From assembly GCA_902555695.1 (NCBI GenBank), contig CACDTV010000002.1, forward strand, positions 62,001 to 126,000: 64,000 nt of DNA, in the 5' to 3' direction. The notes under the pieces were generated by a model. The model was not told the origin of the DNA and made no database searches. It saw only the letters and a list, made by a program, of their open reading frames with translations. Every line of letters begins with the position of its first letter. Within the stretch, counting starts at the first letter, position 1. The position numbers and the translations under genes were made by a program. The DNA comes from an uncultured Alphaproteobacteria bacterium (lineage in GTDB: Bacteria > Pseudomonadota > Alphaproteobacteria > HIMB59). Positions 1-10,550 of this stretch are shown piece after piece.

Positions 1-1023
1 TTATCGACAAACGAAGTTCTTTTAGAGAAAAACTCTAAAGCCAAAACATATCCATCAAGTATGACCAAGATGATGACTGCTCTTGTAGCCTTTGAAAAAA
101 TCAAAAATGGTACTTTATCATTAGATCAAGAGTTTTTAGTAAGTAAAAAGGCATGGAAAATGGGCGGGTCAAAGATGTTTATAGAGGTAGACAAAAGAGT
201 AAAAGTTTATGATTTGTTACTAGGAATTATCGTTCAGAGCGGAAATGATGCCTCGATTGCTTTAGCAGAGGGTATATCTGGCTCTGAGGAAATTTTTGCT
301 ATTGAAATGAATAATTTAGGCAAAAAAATAGGACTCACAGAGACTAATTTTACAAATAGCAGTGGCTGGCCTGATGACAATCATTACACCACTGCTGAAG
401 ATCTTGCTAAAATTGCTGAGTACACGATTGAAAATCATTATGAATTATATCAAATGTACAAATTAAGTGATTTTACATACAGCGGGATCAAACAAGATAA
501 CAGAAATCCACTACTATATACATTTGAGGGGTCTGATGGCTTTAAAACAGGTTATACAGAAGCAGCTGGCTACGGTTTGGTTGGATCAGCTGAAAGAGGG
601 GATAGACGCCTGATTATTGTTCTAAATGGATTAGACTCTTCCAAATCAAGGGCCCAGGAGTCACTAAGATTAATGGATTGGGGTTTCAACAATTTTCAAT
701 TAATAGATTTTTTTAAAAAAAATGAGGTTATTCAAGAAGCTGATACTTGGCTAGGTAAAGACGACAAAGTAGACTTAGTTGCTTTAAACGATATAAGTGT
801 GAGCATTCCAAAAGCACAATTATCTTCTGCTAAAGTTAATGTGATAGTAGAGGAGCCTATTGCAACTCCAATTCAAAAAGGCGACCAAATAGCCAAACTT
901 CAAATATCGTTTGCTGATAAGAATACTGAATTTCCTTTATTTTCAGGTGAGGACATAGAGCAAAAGAATTTCTTTTCAAGAATATTTTCAGCTATTTATT
1001 ATATCATTCTTGGATCTAACTAA
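1..1023 (+). CDS. D-alanyl-D-alanine carboxypeptidase (penicillin-binding protein 5/6 family), 5' truncated by window edge
   Basis: Frame is open from base 1; SxxK (SMTK), SGN (QSGNDASIALAE) and KTG (GFKTGYTEAAG) motifs in the right order. Confidence 0.93.
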   Translation, partial: LSTNEVLLEKNSKAKTYPSSMTKMMTALVAFEKIKNGTLSLDQEFLVSKKAWKMGGSKMFIEVDKRVKVYDLLLGIIVQSGNDASIALAEGISGSEEIFAIEMNNLGKKIGLTETNFTNSSGWPDDNHYTTAEDLAKIAEYTIENHYELYQMYKLSDFTYSGIKQDNRNPLLYTFEGSDGFKTGYTEAAGYGLVGSAERGDRRLIIVLNGLDSSKSRAQESLRLMDWGFNNFQLIDFFKKNEVIQEADTWLGKDDKVDLVALNDISVSIPKAQLSSAKVNVIVEEPIATPIQKGDQIAKLQISFADKNTEFPLFSGEDIEQKNFFSRIFSAIYYIILGSN

Positions 1024-1038
1024 ATAATATCATATAAA

Positions 1039-1638
1039 ATGAAAGTAATCAGTTTTGAAGGTTTTGAATATTCTGGAAAATCGACACAAATAAAACTTTT
1101 AAAAAAATATTTTATAAAAAATAATATTAAATCTACTTTTACTAGAGAGCCTGGAGGTAATAAAGATCTAGAAAAGATAAGGAATGTAATTTTAAAGTCT
1201 AATTTCGATAATTTAAGTTTAATAATGTTTTTCTTCGCATCTAGATTTGCATTATTATCTTCAATTAAAAAGAATGATTTCATTGTATTTGATAGATTTT
1301 TTGACTCTACTTATGCTTATCAAAAATATAATTCTAAAGAAAAAAAACTTATTATAAGTTTAATTAAGTTAATTGATAAGAAATTTATCCCAAAGATAAC
1401 TTTTTATTTGAAGTTAGATAGAAAAAATTTAATAAGAAGGAAAAATAAAAGATTATATTCGAATAAATTTGATAAAAAATATTTTGGACAATTCTCAAGA
1501 ATTCAAAAAAATTATGAAGAAATATCTAAAATTAAATTAGGTGAACGTAAGTTTGTTGCTATTGATGCATCACTATCTGCTAATGAAGTACATGACAAAA
1601 TCATATTAAATCTAAAAAAATGCAAATTGATAAAGTAG
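1039..1638 (+). CDS. tmk: thymidylate kinase
   Basis: ISFEGFEYSGKSTQ P-loop, TREPGG motif, FDRFFDSTYAYQ DR(Y/F) motif; followed by a holB-like gene. Confidence 0.92.
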   Translation: MKVISFEGFEYSGKSTQIKLLKKYFIKNNIKSTFTREPGGNKDLEKIRNVILKSNFDNLSLIMFFFASRFALLSSIKKNDFIVFDRFFDSTYAYQKYNSKEKKLIISLIKLIDKKFIPKITFYLKLDRKNLIRRKNKRLYSNKFDKKYFGQFSRIQKNYEEISKIKLGERKFVAIDASLSANEVHDKIILNLKKCKLIK

Positions 1639-2408
1639 TAAATACTATAAAATCTGAGAGTAGTGGCTTTTACTTATTAGAGATTACTAATAGTGAGAGT
1701 GTTTCATATTTGGAGGAACAGATTTTAAATAGTTTCTATGAGAAACAATATGAAATAGATACAAGTTTTATTATTCTAGAGCCCGAAGAAAAATCAAAAT
1801 TTATAACAATTGACCAAGTAAGAAAAATGAAAAAAGAGTTTCTACATACAAATGTATTAAACCTTAGCAAAGTAATATTTGTCAGAGAGGTAAATTATTT
1901 AAATATTAATGCTTTAAATGGACTTTTAAAAATCATCGAAGAAATACCATCAAAAACCTATTTTATTTTTTGTTCTAAAAACCTAATAAGTTTACCTGAA
2001 ACAATAATTTCAAGGGCTAGAGTTATCAGAGATTTGAATTCAAAGATAAATTTTAGTGATTTCAATTCAATGAAAGAAGACATAGTAAGTCAAAATCAAA
2101 ATATTTCAGAGGAATTAATACACTCTCTTATAAACCCCTTCATTGATTTAAAAAGTACTGATTTTTTTGAAAAGATTAAACTATTTAATAAAGATCAAAT
2201 AAGCGTATGTTCATTAATATTTTTAAAAATACTCAATTACTATTTAAGAACTAATTTAAATAATAAAAAACTTTACAAGTATCTATTAAAACTTCATTCA
2301 GATTATTTAACTGATGTAGATGAAAGTTTAAAATTCAATACATTAACAAATGACCTAATTTCAATCTATTTTACAAGATTAAATTCTAATCTTATTAAAT
2401 ATGTCTAA
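1620..2408 (+). CDS. holB: DNA polymerase III delta' subunit-like (HolB), short and divergent
   Basis: NALNGLLKIIEEIPSKTYFIFCSKNLISLPETIISRARVI is a typical HolB/DnaX clamp-loader segment; position between tmk and metG is typical. Confidence 0.8.
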   Translation: MQIDKVVNTIKSESSGFYLLEITNSESVSYLEEQILNSFYEKQYEIDTSFIILEPEEKSKFITIDQVRKMKKEFLHTNVLNLSKVIFVREVNYLNINALNGLLKIIEEIPSKTYFIFCSKNLISLPETIISRARVIRDLNSKINFSDFNSMKEDIVSQNQNISEELIHSLINPFIDLKSTDFFEKIKLFNKDQISVCSLIFLKILNYYLRTNLNNKKLYKYLLKLHSDYLTDVDESLKFNTLTNDLISIYFTRLNSNLIKYV

Positions 2409-3921
2409 TAATTATTTTACAACTCCGATTTATTATGTGAACGATAAACCTCATATTGGACATGCTTACACCTCAATTGCTGTTGATATATTAAAAAGAT
2501 TTTATGATTGTAGAGGTCTCAATTCTTATTTTCTAACAGGAACAGACGAGCATGGACAAAAGGTTGAAAGAGCTGCTCAAGAAAAAAATATAGATCCTCA
2601 AAAATTTACGGATATGGTTTCAGAAAATTTTAAAGATTTAAGTAATTTATTAAATTTATCTAATGATGATTTTATAAGAACAACAGAAGAAAGACATAAA
2701 AAGTCTGTTCAAAATCTATGGAGAGTTCTGTTGGAAAAAGATGAAATTTATTTGTCCAAATATAGCGGATGGTATTCTGTAAGAGATGAAGCTTTTGTAG
2801 CTGATAATGAGATAGTTGAAAAAAATGGTAAAAAATATAACAGTTTTGGATCTGAATTATCTTGGGTTGAAGAAGAGTCATACTTTTTTAGACTTTCTAA
2901 ATGGCAAGACAAACTGTTAGATTTTTATAAAAATAATCCAAATTTTATAGTCCCAAAATCTAGATCTAATGAAGTTATTAAATTTGTTGAGTCAGGGTTG
3001 AAAGATCTGTCCGTTTCTAGAACAACATTTAAATGGGGAATTGATGTCCCTACAGATGAAAAACATATTGTTTATGTTTGGTTAGATGCACTAACTAACT
3101 ATATTTCAGCTTTAGATTATCCAAATAAAAATTCTGATTTATATAAAAAATATTGGCCTGGGATACATGTAGTAGGGAAGGATATAATCAGATTTCATGC
3201 TATTTTCTGGCCTGCTTTTTTAATGGCTGCAGAGTTAGATCCACCAAAGCAGATCGTAGCGCATGGTTGGTGGACAAATGAGGGTCAAAAAATTAGTAAA
3301 AGTCTTGGTAATGTAATTGACCCTAAAGAATTGATTGATGAATACGGTCTAGACTCAGTTAGATATTTTCTTTTTAGAGAGGTTCCATTTGGCAATGACG
3401 GTGATTTTTCAAAGGTGGCTATCAAAAATAGAATTAATGGTGAATTGGCAAATAACTATGGAAATTTAATACAAAGAATACTTAGTTTTATTTGTAAAAA
3501 TTTAGAACAAAATATTGATTTAACTGTAGATAATTTCAATTTTGAAATTTTAAAACAAATTAATGACTCTGAAAAAGAGTTGTTTGAGTATATGGAAAAT
3601 TACAAATATGACGAATACCTTAAAAAATTATTCTTATTTATGAATGATTTAAATAATTATGTCGATAAATCTGCTCCTTGGGTATTAAAAAAAACAGATC
3701 CTGAACAAATGAAAAAAGTTTTGGCTAATATTTGCCTATGCATTATCAGGGTTAGTCAATATTTAGTTCCTTTTATGCCTTCAAAAACCTCAGAAGTATT
3801 CAATTTATTTGAAAATACAAATAATATTAAATTAGATATTTTTGATAATTTTAAGGAGGTAATTAACTTAAAATTTCTAAAAATACGACAACCTGAACCT
3901 TTATTTACTAAAATTGAATAA
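2401..3921 (+). CDS. metG: methionyl-tRNA synthetase
   Basis: TTPIYYVNDKPHIGHAYTSIAVDI HIGH region and KISKSLGN KMSKS-like motif. Confidence 0.97.
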   Translation: MSNNYFTTPIYYVNDKPHIGHAYTSIAVDILKRFYDCRGLNSYFLTGTDEHGQKVERAAQEKNIDPQKFTDMVSENFKDLSNLLNLSNDDFIRTTEERHKKSVQNLWRVLLEKDEIYLSKYSGWYSVRDEAFVADNEIVEKNGKKYNSFGSELSWVEEESYFFRLSKWQDKLLDFYKNNPNFIVPKSRSNEVIKFVESGLKDLSVSRTTFKWGIDVPTDEKHIVYVWLDALTNYISALDYPNKNSDLYKKYWPGIHVVGKDIIRFHAIFWPAFLMAAELDPPKQIVAHGWWTNEGQKISKSLGNVIDPKELIDEYGLDSVRYFLFREVPFGNDGDFSKVAIKNRINGELANNYGNLIQRILSFICKNLEQNIDLTVDNFNFEILKQINDSEKELFEYMENYKYDEYLKKLFLFMNDLNNYVDKSAPWVLKKTDPEQMKKVLANICLCIIRVSQYLVPFMPSKTSEVFNLFENTNNIKLDIFDNFKEVINLKFLKIRQPEPLFTKIE

Positions 3922-4696
3922 TTTAATAGACAGTCATGTAAATTTTGGTCATGAATTACTTAAAAATTCAGTATCAGATATCTGTAAAGATGCTCTAGAA
4001 AATAACATAGAGCGAATTTTAAGTATAAATTCTAATCTTTACGAGTTTCAGAGAGATATTAATTTAATTAAAGGTTTTAATTTTGTAGATATTACTTTAG
4101 GTCATCACCCAAATAATACTCTTGATATCAAACCTGAGGAAATAAAGACTCTTTTAAATGAAAATATTAAAAAATTTAAAGATAGAATTGTTGGAATAGG
4201 CGAAACAGGCTTGGATTATCATTATGATATTCCTAAAAATAAGCAAATAGAAAGCTTAGAGATACATTTAGATGCAGCTAGTGTTAATAATTTACCGTGT
4301 ATAATTCATATGAGAGATGCTGAAGAAGATATGATTAAAATTTTAACTAAATACTCAAAAAAAATAGGTGATATTCTTATACATTGTTTCACTGGAAGTG
4401 AAGAATTTGCAAAAAAATGTATTGATTTAGGTTGTTTTTTTTCTTTGTCAGGCATTATTACGTTCAAAAATGCAAATAAATTAAGAAATACAATTAAAAT
4501 ACTACCAATTAAAAAAATTATTTTTGAAACTGATAGTCCTTATCTTACGCCAGACCCTTTAAGAGGTAAAATTAATAAACCAAGCTATTTAAAAATTATA
4601 GTTGAAAAATATTGTGAAATTACTGGAAACGACTACATTAATACATGCGAAATTAGTACTTATAATTACAAAAAGCTTTTTAAAATAAATGACTGA
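3914..4696 (+). CDS. TatD family metal-dependent hydrolase
   Basis: LIDSHVNF, GIGETGLDYHYD, CIIHMRDA, IHCFTGSEEFAKK, FETDSPYLTPDPLRG motifs; TTG start at 3914 plausible. Confidence 0.9.
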   Translation: MNNLIDSHVNFGHELLKNSVSDICKDALENNIERILSINSNLYEFQRDINLIKGFNFVDITLGHHPNNTLDIKPEEIKTLLNENIKKFKDRIVGIGETGLDYHYDIPKNKQIESLEIHLDAASVNNLPCIIHMRDAEEDMIKILTKYSKKIGDILIHCFTGSEEFAKKCIDLGCFFSLSGIITFKNANKLRNTIKILPIKKIIFETDSPYLTPDPLRGKINKPSYLKIIVEKYCEITGNDYINTCEISTYNYKKLFKIND

Positions 4697-5492
4697 AAAA
4701 ACTGTAATAAATGTATTAGGATGTGGTTCAAGTTTTGGAGTCCCTTTATCTCATAACATATGGGGTAATTGTGATAAATCAAATCCTAAAAACCAAAGAA
4801 CAAGACCTTCAATACTTTTAAAAAAAGCAGGGAAATCAATACTAATTGATACTAGCCCTGATTTAAGGAAACAGTTAATCGACAATAAAATTGATAATGT
4901 CGGCTCAGTTATTTACACACATTCTCATGCTGATCACATACATGGAATTAATGATTTAAGGACTATTTCAATGATAAATAGAAAAAAAATACCAATTTAT
5001 GCTGATAAAATAACTTTAGAGACACTTCAAAATAGCTTTTCTTATTTGTTTTTAAAGTCATCCACCCATGGTTATGAACCCATTTTAAATGCTAACGTTC
5101 TTAATGGGAATAATACTGAGATTGAGGGTTTTAAAATTGAGATTATTCGACAAAATCATGGAAATATTGACTCCTATGGTTTCATTTTTGATAGTAAAAT
5201 AGCTTATAATTTAGACATTAAGTATTTTTATGATGAGGATTATTTAGATAGAATCAAAGGCATTCAATGCTGGTTTCTTGGTTGTTTAAGATATGATGAA
5301 CACCCATCTCATGCTAGTTATTCTGAAGTAATTGATTGGGCAAAAAAAGTAAACGCAAAACAAACTTTTCTTAGTCATATGACTGCCCATATTGATTATG
5401 AAACTGAATATAAAAAACTGTTTAATAATAATATATATCCAGCTTACGATGGACTTAAAATAACTATCGATGGACTTAAAATAACTATCTAG
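4689..5492 (+). CDS. MBL-fold metallo-hydrolase (PhnP-like)
   Basis: VLGCGSSFGVP start and THSHADHIHGINDLR metal-binding motif; follows tatD as in many alphaproteobacteria. Confidence 0.9.
   Translation: MTEKTVINVLGCGSSFGVPLSHNIWGNCDKSNPKNQRTRPSILLKKAGKSILIDTSPDLRKQLIDNKIDNVGSVIYTHSHADHIHGINDLRTISMINRKKIPIYADKITLETLQNSFSYLFLKSSTHGYEPILNANVLNGNNTEIEGFKIEIIRQNHGNIDSYGFIFDSKIAYNLDIKYFYDEDYLDRIKGIQCWFLGCLRYDEHPSHASYSEVIDWAKKVNAKQTFLSHMTAHIDYETEYKKLFNNNIYPAYDGLKITIDGLKITI
5448..5489 (+). repeat. perfect 21-bp in-frame tandem duplication (2 x gatggacttaaaataactatc)
   Basis: Direct reading: adjacent identical units 5448-5468 and 5469-5489 directly before the stop codon. Confidence 0.97.
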
Positions 5493-5531
5493 ATTCTTAT
5501 AATATATATTATGCAACAAATAAATGTGTAA

Positions 5532-5990
5532 ATGTCAATAAAATCAGTCAAAGATCATCTTAGTATTATAGCCCCTGACCTAGAGATATCAGAATTTAAA
5601 GAGTCTACAGCAACTGTTGAACAAGCTGCAAATGCTCATAATGTTGAGAAAGGACAAATAGTCAAAACAATTGCTTTAATTATAGAAAAACCAATTTTGT
5701 TAATGACTTCTGGAAATGTAAAAATCGATAATAGAAAATATAAGAATTTCTTCAAAAAAAAGGCAAAAATGTTGACTGCTGATGAGACATTGCAAATCAC
5801 CTCTCACCCTATTGGAGGGGTTTGTCCCTTTGGATTACCAAATAAATTAGATATATATTACGATAAGTCCTTAAATAACTTTGAAATCGTTATACCAGCA
5901 GCAGGATCTACCAATAGTTCTGTAAAAATTCAAACAAAAAGGCTTATAGAATTAACTAGTGCTTTTGAAGTTGATGTATGTAAAAAGTAA
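5532..5990 (+). CDS. YbaK/EbsC family aminoacyl-tRNA deacylase-like protein
   Basis: VEQAANAHNVEKGQIVKTIALI and GGVCPFGLPNKLDIYYD are YbaK-family signatures. Confidence 0.87.
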   Translation: MSIKSVKDHLSIIAPDLEISEFKESTATVEQAANAHNVEKGQIVKTIALIIEKPILLMTSGNVKIDNRKYKNFFKKKAKMLTADETLQITSHPIGGVCPFGLPNKLDIYYDKSLNNFEIVIPAAGSTNSSVKIQTKRLIELTSAFEVDVCKK

Positions 5991-6004
5991 GTAAAAACAG
6001 TATA

Positions 6005-6277
6005 TTATTTACTGTTATTATACTTAGATTTTACAATTTTTGGAGCAGTTGCAAAAGTAGCCGCTGTCATAAAAGTTCCAAAAATAAGGAGAAAATGAGC
6101 GCTAGCTGTGATGCCAAAAATCAAAAAAGAGCCAAAATATAGTGAAAAAATGATACACCACATCCATGCTAAAAGTTGCATAATGAGGTGTCTCAGGGCC
6201 ACACTAGGTATTTTTCTTAGAGGATTCCAATCAGCGTCCATCACTCCACTGTAAATTTGCATAAACATGTTTTTCAT
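6005..6277 (-). CDS. small predicted membrane protein, unknown function
   Basis: 90-aa ORF with two hydrophobic stretches; no overlapping alternative. Confidence 0.55.
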   Translation of the reverse strand: MKNMFMQIYSGVMDADWNPLRKIPSVALRHLIMQLLAWMWCIIFSLYFGSFLIFGITASAHFLLIFGTFMTAATFATAPKIVKSKYNNSK

Positions 6278-6358
6278 GGCCTTTTATACATGCGACAGAT
6301 GTGACCAGATCACTTATTTTTAATAATAATTTCAATTATTTCAGTTAAGGTAGAACCT

Positions 6359-6952
6359 ATGAGAAAAATAGAATTCTGGTACTCAATTGGAAGTACATAT
6401 ACTTACCTCTCCACGCAAAGATTAGCGCAGATAGAGACTGAAAATGAAGTTGTATTTGAATGGTGTCCTTTCAGTGTGAGATCAAGAATGATTGAAATGG
6501 AGAATGTCCCTTTTATGGCTGAAAAAAAAAGAGATAAGATTGATTATATGTGGCGGGATGTTCAGAGAAGAGCTAACTTCTATGGATTTAATGCAAAAGT
6601 ACCTGCACCCTACCCACTTAAAGAGTTCGATTTAGCCAACAAAGTTGCAATTTTGGGAAAAGATCAAGGGTGGATCAAAGAATATACTATCTTAACATAT
6701 AAAAAGTGGTTTTTAGAGCATTTGGAGCCTGGGTCAGAACCAAATCTGAGTTCTACTCTCAAAGAAATTGGACTTGATTCAGATAATGTAATAAAACAAG
6801 CTCAAAAAGACGAAATTGATCAAAAATATTTAAAAAACACAGAAATGGCTAAAAATAAAGGTATTTTTGGAAGTCCCACATTTATCGTTGAAAATGAGGT
6901 TTTTTGGGGTGATGACAGATGTGAAGATGCCATAAAATGGCTTTCAAAATAA
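6359..6952 (+). CDS. 2-hydroxychromene-2-carboxylate isomerase / DsbA-like family protein
   Basis: IEFWYSIGSTYTYLSTQRL start and GIFGSPTFIVENEVFWGDDR C-terminal motif. Confidence 0.88.
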   Translation: MRKIEFWYSIGSTYTYLSTQRLAQIETENEVVFEWCPFSVRSRMIEMENVPFMAEKKRDKIDYMWRDVQRRANFYGFNAKVPAPYPLKEFDLANKVAILGKDQGWIKEYTILTYKKWFLEHLEPGSEPNLSSTLKEIGLDSDNVIKQAQKDEIDQKYLKNTEMAKNKGIFGSPTFIVENEVFWGDDRCEDAIKWLSK

Positions 6953-7474
6953 TGTCTATTTTCAATTTTTTTGCGTTTTTAGGTATATTGAAATTTTATT
7001 AAGTATAAATCCTTAGGTAATTTTATGAATTTGACTATTGATTTACTGAAAAAAATATTGATAATCTTTCAACTCAAAATCCAAATATTTCCTAAATTTT
7101 GCTAGTGTCGCAATTTACATAAGGTTTTTAAGCTAAAAATGTCCGATTTTAATTTTTTTTTATAGTTTTTTTGAAATCATAGATTTGAATAACTGTTTTG
7201 ATAGTTTTATTAGCAAGTAATGATAACTATCACTTAATTTAGTGCTCTAATTTCTATTTAATCAGATAAAAATGTGTGAATACTAGTTTAATTCCTCCAA
7301 AATTTAATTAATTCTCAATATTTATGCTTAATATCTCATTTTATGTTTATTTTATTTTTGATTTAGTCAGATTATTTGTTTTTTTTCTTTATAAATAGAA
7401 TTAATAATAAATTAAAATATAGTTAGTAAATACAATACTTTATTATAAATATTTAATGTAAATTATAATACAGT

Positions 7475-9292
7475 TTATAAATTTCCAACTTTAGAAAATT
7501 TTTTTCTCTCGTTTGGATCAAGATACCTTTTTCTTAATCTTAAATTTTTAGGAGTAACCTCCAATAATTCATCAGAATTGATATAAGTCATCATTTCCTC
7601 AAGTGACATCATCCTAGGAGCGGTTAAATTTACGGCCTCATCAGACCCAGATGCTCTGACGTTTGTTAATTGTTTACCTTTTAGAACATTTATCTCTAAA
7701 TCATTATCTCTGGTATGCTCACCGACTACCATACCTTGATAAACAGGTGTTTGGTGTTTAACAAACATTACACCTCTATCTTGAAGCTTCCAAATGGCAT
7801 AAGCTATTGCTTTACCGTTTCCTGTTGAAATTAACGCTCCTGCCCTTCTTTCTGTAATCTCCCCTTTAAATGGTTTATACGAATGAAACACTCTGTTTAA
7901 TACACCAGTTCCTCTTGTGTCCGTTAAAAACTTGCTTTGATAACCAATTAGTCCCCTAGAAGGCGCAATAAATAATAACCTAGTTTTATCAATTCCAGAT
8001 TTTCTCATGTCTAACATATCAGCTTTTCTTTGATTCATGTTATCAATAACAATACTAGAAAACTCTTCATCTACATCTATTGTTACTTCTTCATAGGGTT
8101 CGCATTTTGTCCCCTCTATATCTTTGTAAACTACTTTAGGTCTAGAAAGAGATAATTCAAAACCCTCTCGTCTCATCGTTTCTATTAAAACACCTAATTG
8201 CAATTCACCTCTCCCTCCAATTTCAAATGAATCTTTATTTTGATTTTCTGAGAAGGTAATAGCAACGTTTGTCTCAGCCTCAGCTATTAATCTATTTCTT
8301 ATTAAAGTTGATGTTACTTTTTTCCCTTCAGTCCCAGCTAATGGAGAGTCATTAACCATAATGTTTATTGACATAGTGGGAGGATCTATTGGTGTTGATT
8401 TTATTGGTGTTTCTATATCAGTTGAACAAATGGTGTCTGATACTGATGTGATTGACAAACCTGCTATGCAAACTATATCTCCAGTGTTAACTGAGTTAAC
8501 AGTTATTTTTTTGGTTCCCTCAAATTTTAAAAGTTTAGTAAGTCTTCCAGTTTCAATGATTTTACCTGATAAGTTTAAAGCATGAACGCTGTCGTTTATT
8601 TTTGCAGATCCCTGCTCTACTCTTCCAATTAGACATCTTCCTAAGTATGGATCATAGTCTAAAAGTGTTGATAACATTGCAAAAGGTCTAGTATTATCAA
8701 CATCTGGTGATGGCACATGACTAATAATTTTATTTAACAGAGGTGTTAAGCTGGATCTATCATCTGACAAATCATTAACACACCAACCACTTCTACCTGA
8801 TGCGTATAAAACTGGAAAGTCTAATTGTTGAGTATTTGCATCAAGAGAGACGAATAAATCAAAAACTTCGTTTAACACATCGTCTGGTCTTGAGTCAGAT
8901 TTATCGATTTTGTTGATTACTACTAAAGGCTTAAGTCCTTGTTTTAAAGCTTTTCCTAAAACAAATTTAGTCTGAGGCATCGGACCTTCTGAAGAATCAA
9001 TAAGTAAGATAACACCATCAACCATTGATAAGACACGTTCTACTTCTCCACCAAAATCTGCATGTCCAGGTGTATCGATTATATTTATTCGAGTATCTTG
9101 AAAAATTATAGAGGTAGGCTTTGCTAAAATAGTTATGCCTCTCTCTTTTTCTAAATCATTAGAGTCCATAATTCTTTCTGATATTTCTTGATTATCTCTA
9201 AAAATTCCACATTGCTTCAATAAATTGTCAATAAGAGTGGTTTTCCCATGATCCACATGAGCAATGATTGCAAGATTCTTAATATCGTTCAT
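7475..9292 (-). CDS. typA: translational GTPase TypA/BipA
   Basis: [36 protein letters not shown]; full-length 605 aa with BipA C-terminal domain. Confidence 0.97.
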   Translation of the reverse strand: MNDIKNLAIIAHVDHGKTTLIDNLLKQCGIFRDNQEISERIMDSNDLEKERGITILAKPTSIIFQDTRINIIDTPGHADFGGEVERVLSMVDGVILLIDSSEGPMPQTKFVLGKALKQGLKPLVVINKIDKSDSRPDDVLNEVFDLFVSLDANTQQLDFPVLYASGRSGWCVNDLSDDRSSLTPLLNKIISHVPSPDVDNTRPFAMLSTLLDYDPYLGRCLIGRVEQGSAKINDSVHALNLSGKIIETGRLTKLLKFEGTKKITVNSVNTGDIVCIAGLSITSVSDTICSTDIETPIKSTPIDPPTMSINIMVNDSPLAGTEGKKVTSTLIRNRLIAEAETNVAITFSENQNKDSFEIGGRGELQLGVLIETMRREGFELSLSRPKVVYKDIEGTKCEPYEEVTIDVDEEFSSIVIDNMNQRKADMLDMRKSGIDKTRLLFIAPSRGLIGYQSKFLTDTRGTGVLNRVFHSYKPFKGEITERRAGALISTGNGKAIAYAIWKLQDRGVMFVKHQTPVYQGMVVGEHTRDNDLEINVLKGKQLTNVRASGSDEAVNLTAPRMMSLEEMMTYINSDELLEVTPKNLRLRKRYLDPNERKKFSKVGNL

Positions 9293-9318
9293 TGAGATAG
9301 GTGTCTTATAGATTAAAA

Positions 9319-9978
9319 TTAACTATTTAAAAGCTTATTTTTTGCTTCAGTTATTAAATTAGATAAATAGTTATTACCATCTTTATCAGGATGGAATTTC
9401 TTCATTAAGTCATAATACGATTTTTTAATATCATCATCAGAAGCACCTTTTTTAAGACCTAAAACTGATAGTGCTTCCTCCTCTGTCATTTGTGACTTGT
9501 CTGAGGAAGATGTAGATTGTTTATTTTGACTAATAATTACATTTAAAATATTAAATCCACGAGGATCATTTATTTTTAGTTCCTCTAAGAGCTTCGATAC
9601 CTCATTTTGAGATAGGGAGGAAAAAGAACGGCCTTTAAAGACACCCTCTCTAATATTAATTGTAGCTTGACGTGATTGTAAAACAATTTCAATTTGTAAA
9701 TACTTCGTATTAATTTTTGGTTTGAACTTACTGCCAAAAGAAGATCGCGAAAACAAGTTTAATATAGTTAATAATGATGAGATCCTTCGAAAAAAAAGCA
9801 AAGCAGGAGCTAAGGCAACAGGTAGAAAATTTAATTTTCCTGAAAAAATTAAAAAACATCCTAGAATTATTATTAATGAAATAATTAAATATTTTTTATA
9901 TCGAGATGATAATTGATTACCAAAGAAAACAAAGATACATATAGCAACAATTGAAAATAATAATAAGAGTTTAATCAT
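9319..9978 (-). CDS. membrane-anchored J-domain (DnaJ-like) protein
   Basis: C-terminal J domain with HPD (MKKFHPDKDGNN), N-terminal hydrophobic segments. Confidence 0.85.
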   Translation of the reverse strand: MIKLLLLFSIVAICIFVFFGNQLSSRYKKYLIISLIIILGCFLIFSGKLNFLPVALAPALLFFRRISSLLTILNLFSRSSFGSKFKPKINTKYLQIEIVLQSRQATINIREGVFKGRSFSSLSQNEVSKLLEELKINDPRGFNILNVIISQNKQSTSSSDKSQMTEEEALSVLGLKKGASDDDIKKSYYDLMKKFHPDKDGNNYLSNLITEAKNKLLNS

Positions 9979-10550
9979 CCCAAATTAATTTTTAGTTGTT
10001 TAATCCTCTGCTCTCTTCCGCAATTGTACTTGTAATATGTATATCTTATTGGATTTTTTTTGTAATAATCCTGATGATACTCTTCTGCAACATAAAAATT
10101 TTTAAAAGGTAAGATCATTGTTTCAACCTTCTGTTTGTGATTTTCCTGAATTTTATCTATGTAAAAGTTAAATCTATCTATAACAATTTGGTCATTGCTG
10201 AAAAGAGCGCTTTTATATGAATAACCTTTATCACAAAATTGACCAACACTATCAAAAGGATCAATATTGACAAAAAAAACCCTAATGATCTTATCTAAAC
10301 TAACAATATCTGAGTCAAAAACAATTTCAGCCACTTCTATATGACCTGTATCACCCTTGACAACTTCTTGATAAGTTGGATTTTCAACATGACCTCCTGA
10401 ATAACCAGATCGAACATCAATTACACCCTTTAATTTTTCATAAACCTCCTCAACACACCAGAAACACCCACCAGCTAAGTAAATTGTATTTATTTTTGCG
10501 TAAGCTGTAATAGGTAACAAAAATAAGAAAAGGAAAAGTCTAAAGATCAT
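9975..10550 (-). CDS. msrA: peptide-methionine (S)-S-oxide reductase, with signal peptide
   Basis: GGCFWCVEEVYEKLKGV active-site motif, GYSGG, N-terminal signal-like segment. Confidence 0.94.
   Translation of the reverse strand: MIFRLFLFLFLLPITAYAKINTIYLAGGCFWCVEEVYEKLKGVIDVRSGYSGGHVENPTYQEVVKGDTGHIEVAEIVFDSDIVSLDKIIRVFFVNIDPFDSVGQFCDKGYSYKSALFSNDQIVIDRFNFYIDKIQENHKQKVETMILPFKNFYVAEEYHQDYYKKNPIRYTYYKYNCGREQRIKQLKINLG

Noticed and set aside
1020-1283. 87-aa minus ORF opposite tmk
   Set aside because: Antisense to a clear tmk gene; low-complexity AT-driven open frame.
8361-8585. 74-aa plus ORF opposite typA
   Set aside because: Antisense to highly conserved typA; no recognisable motif.
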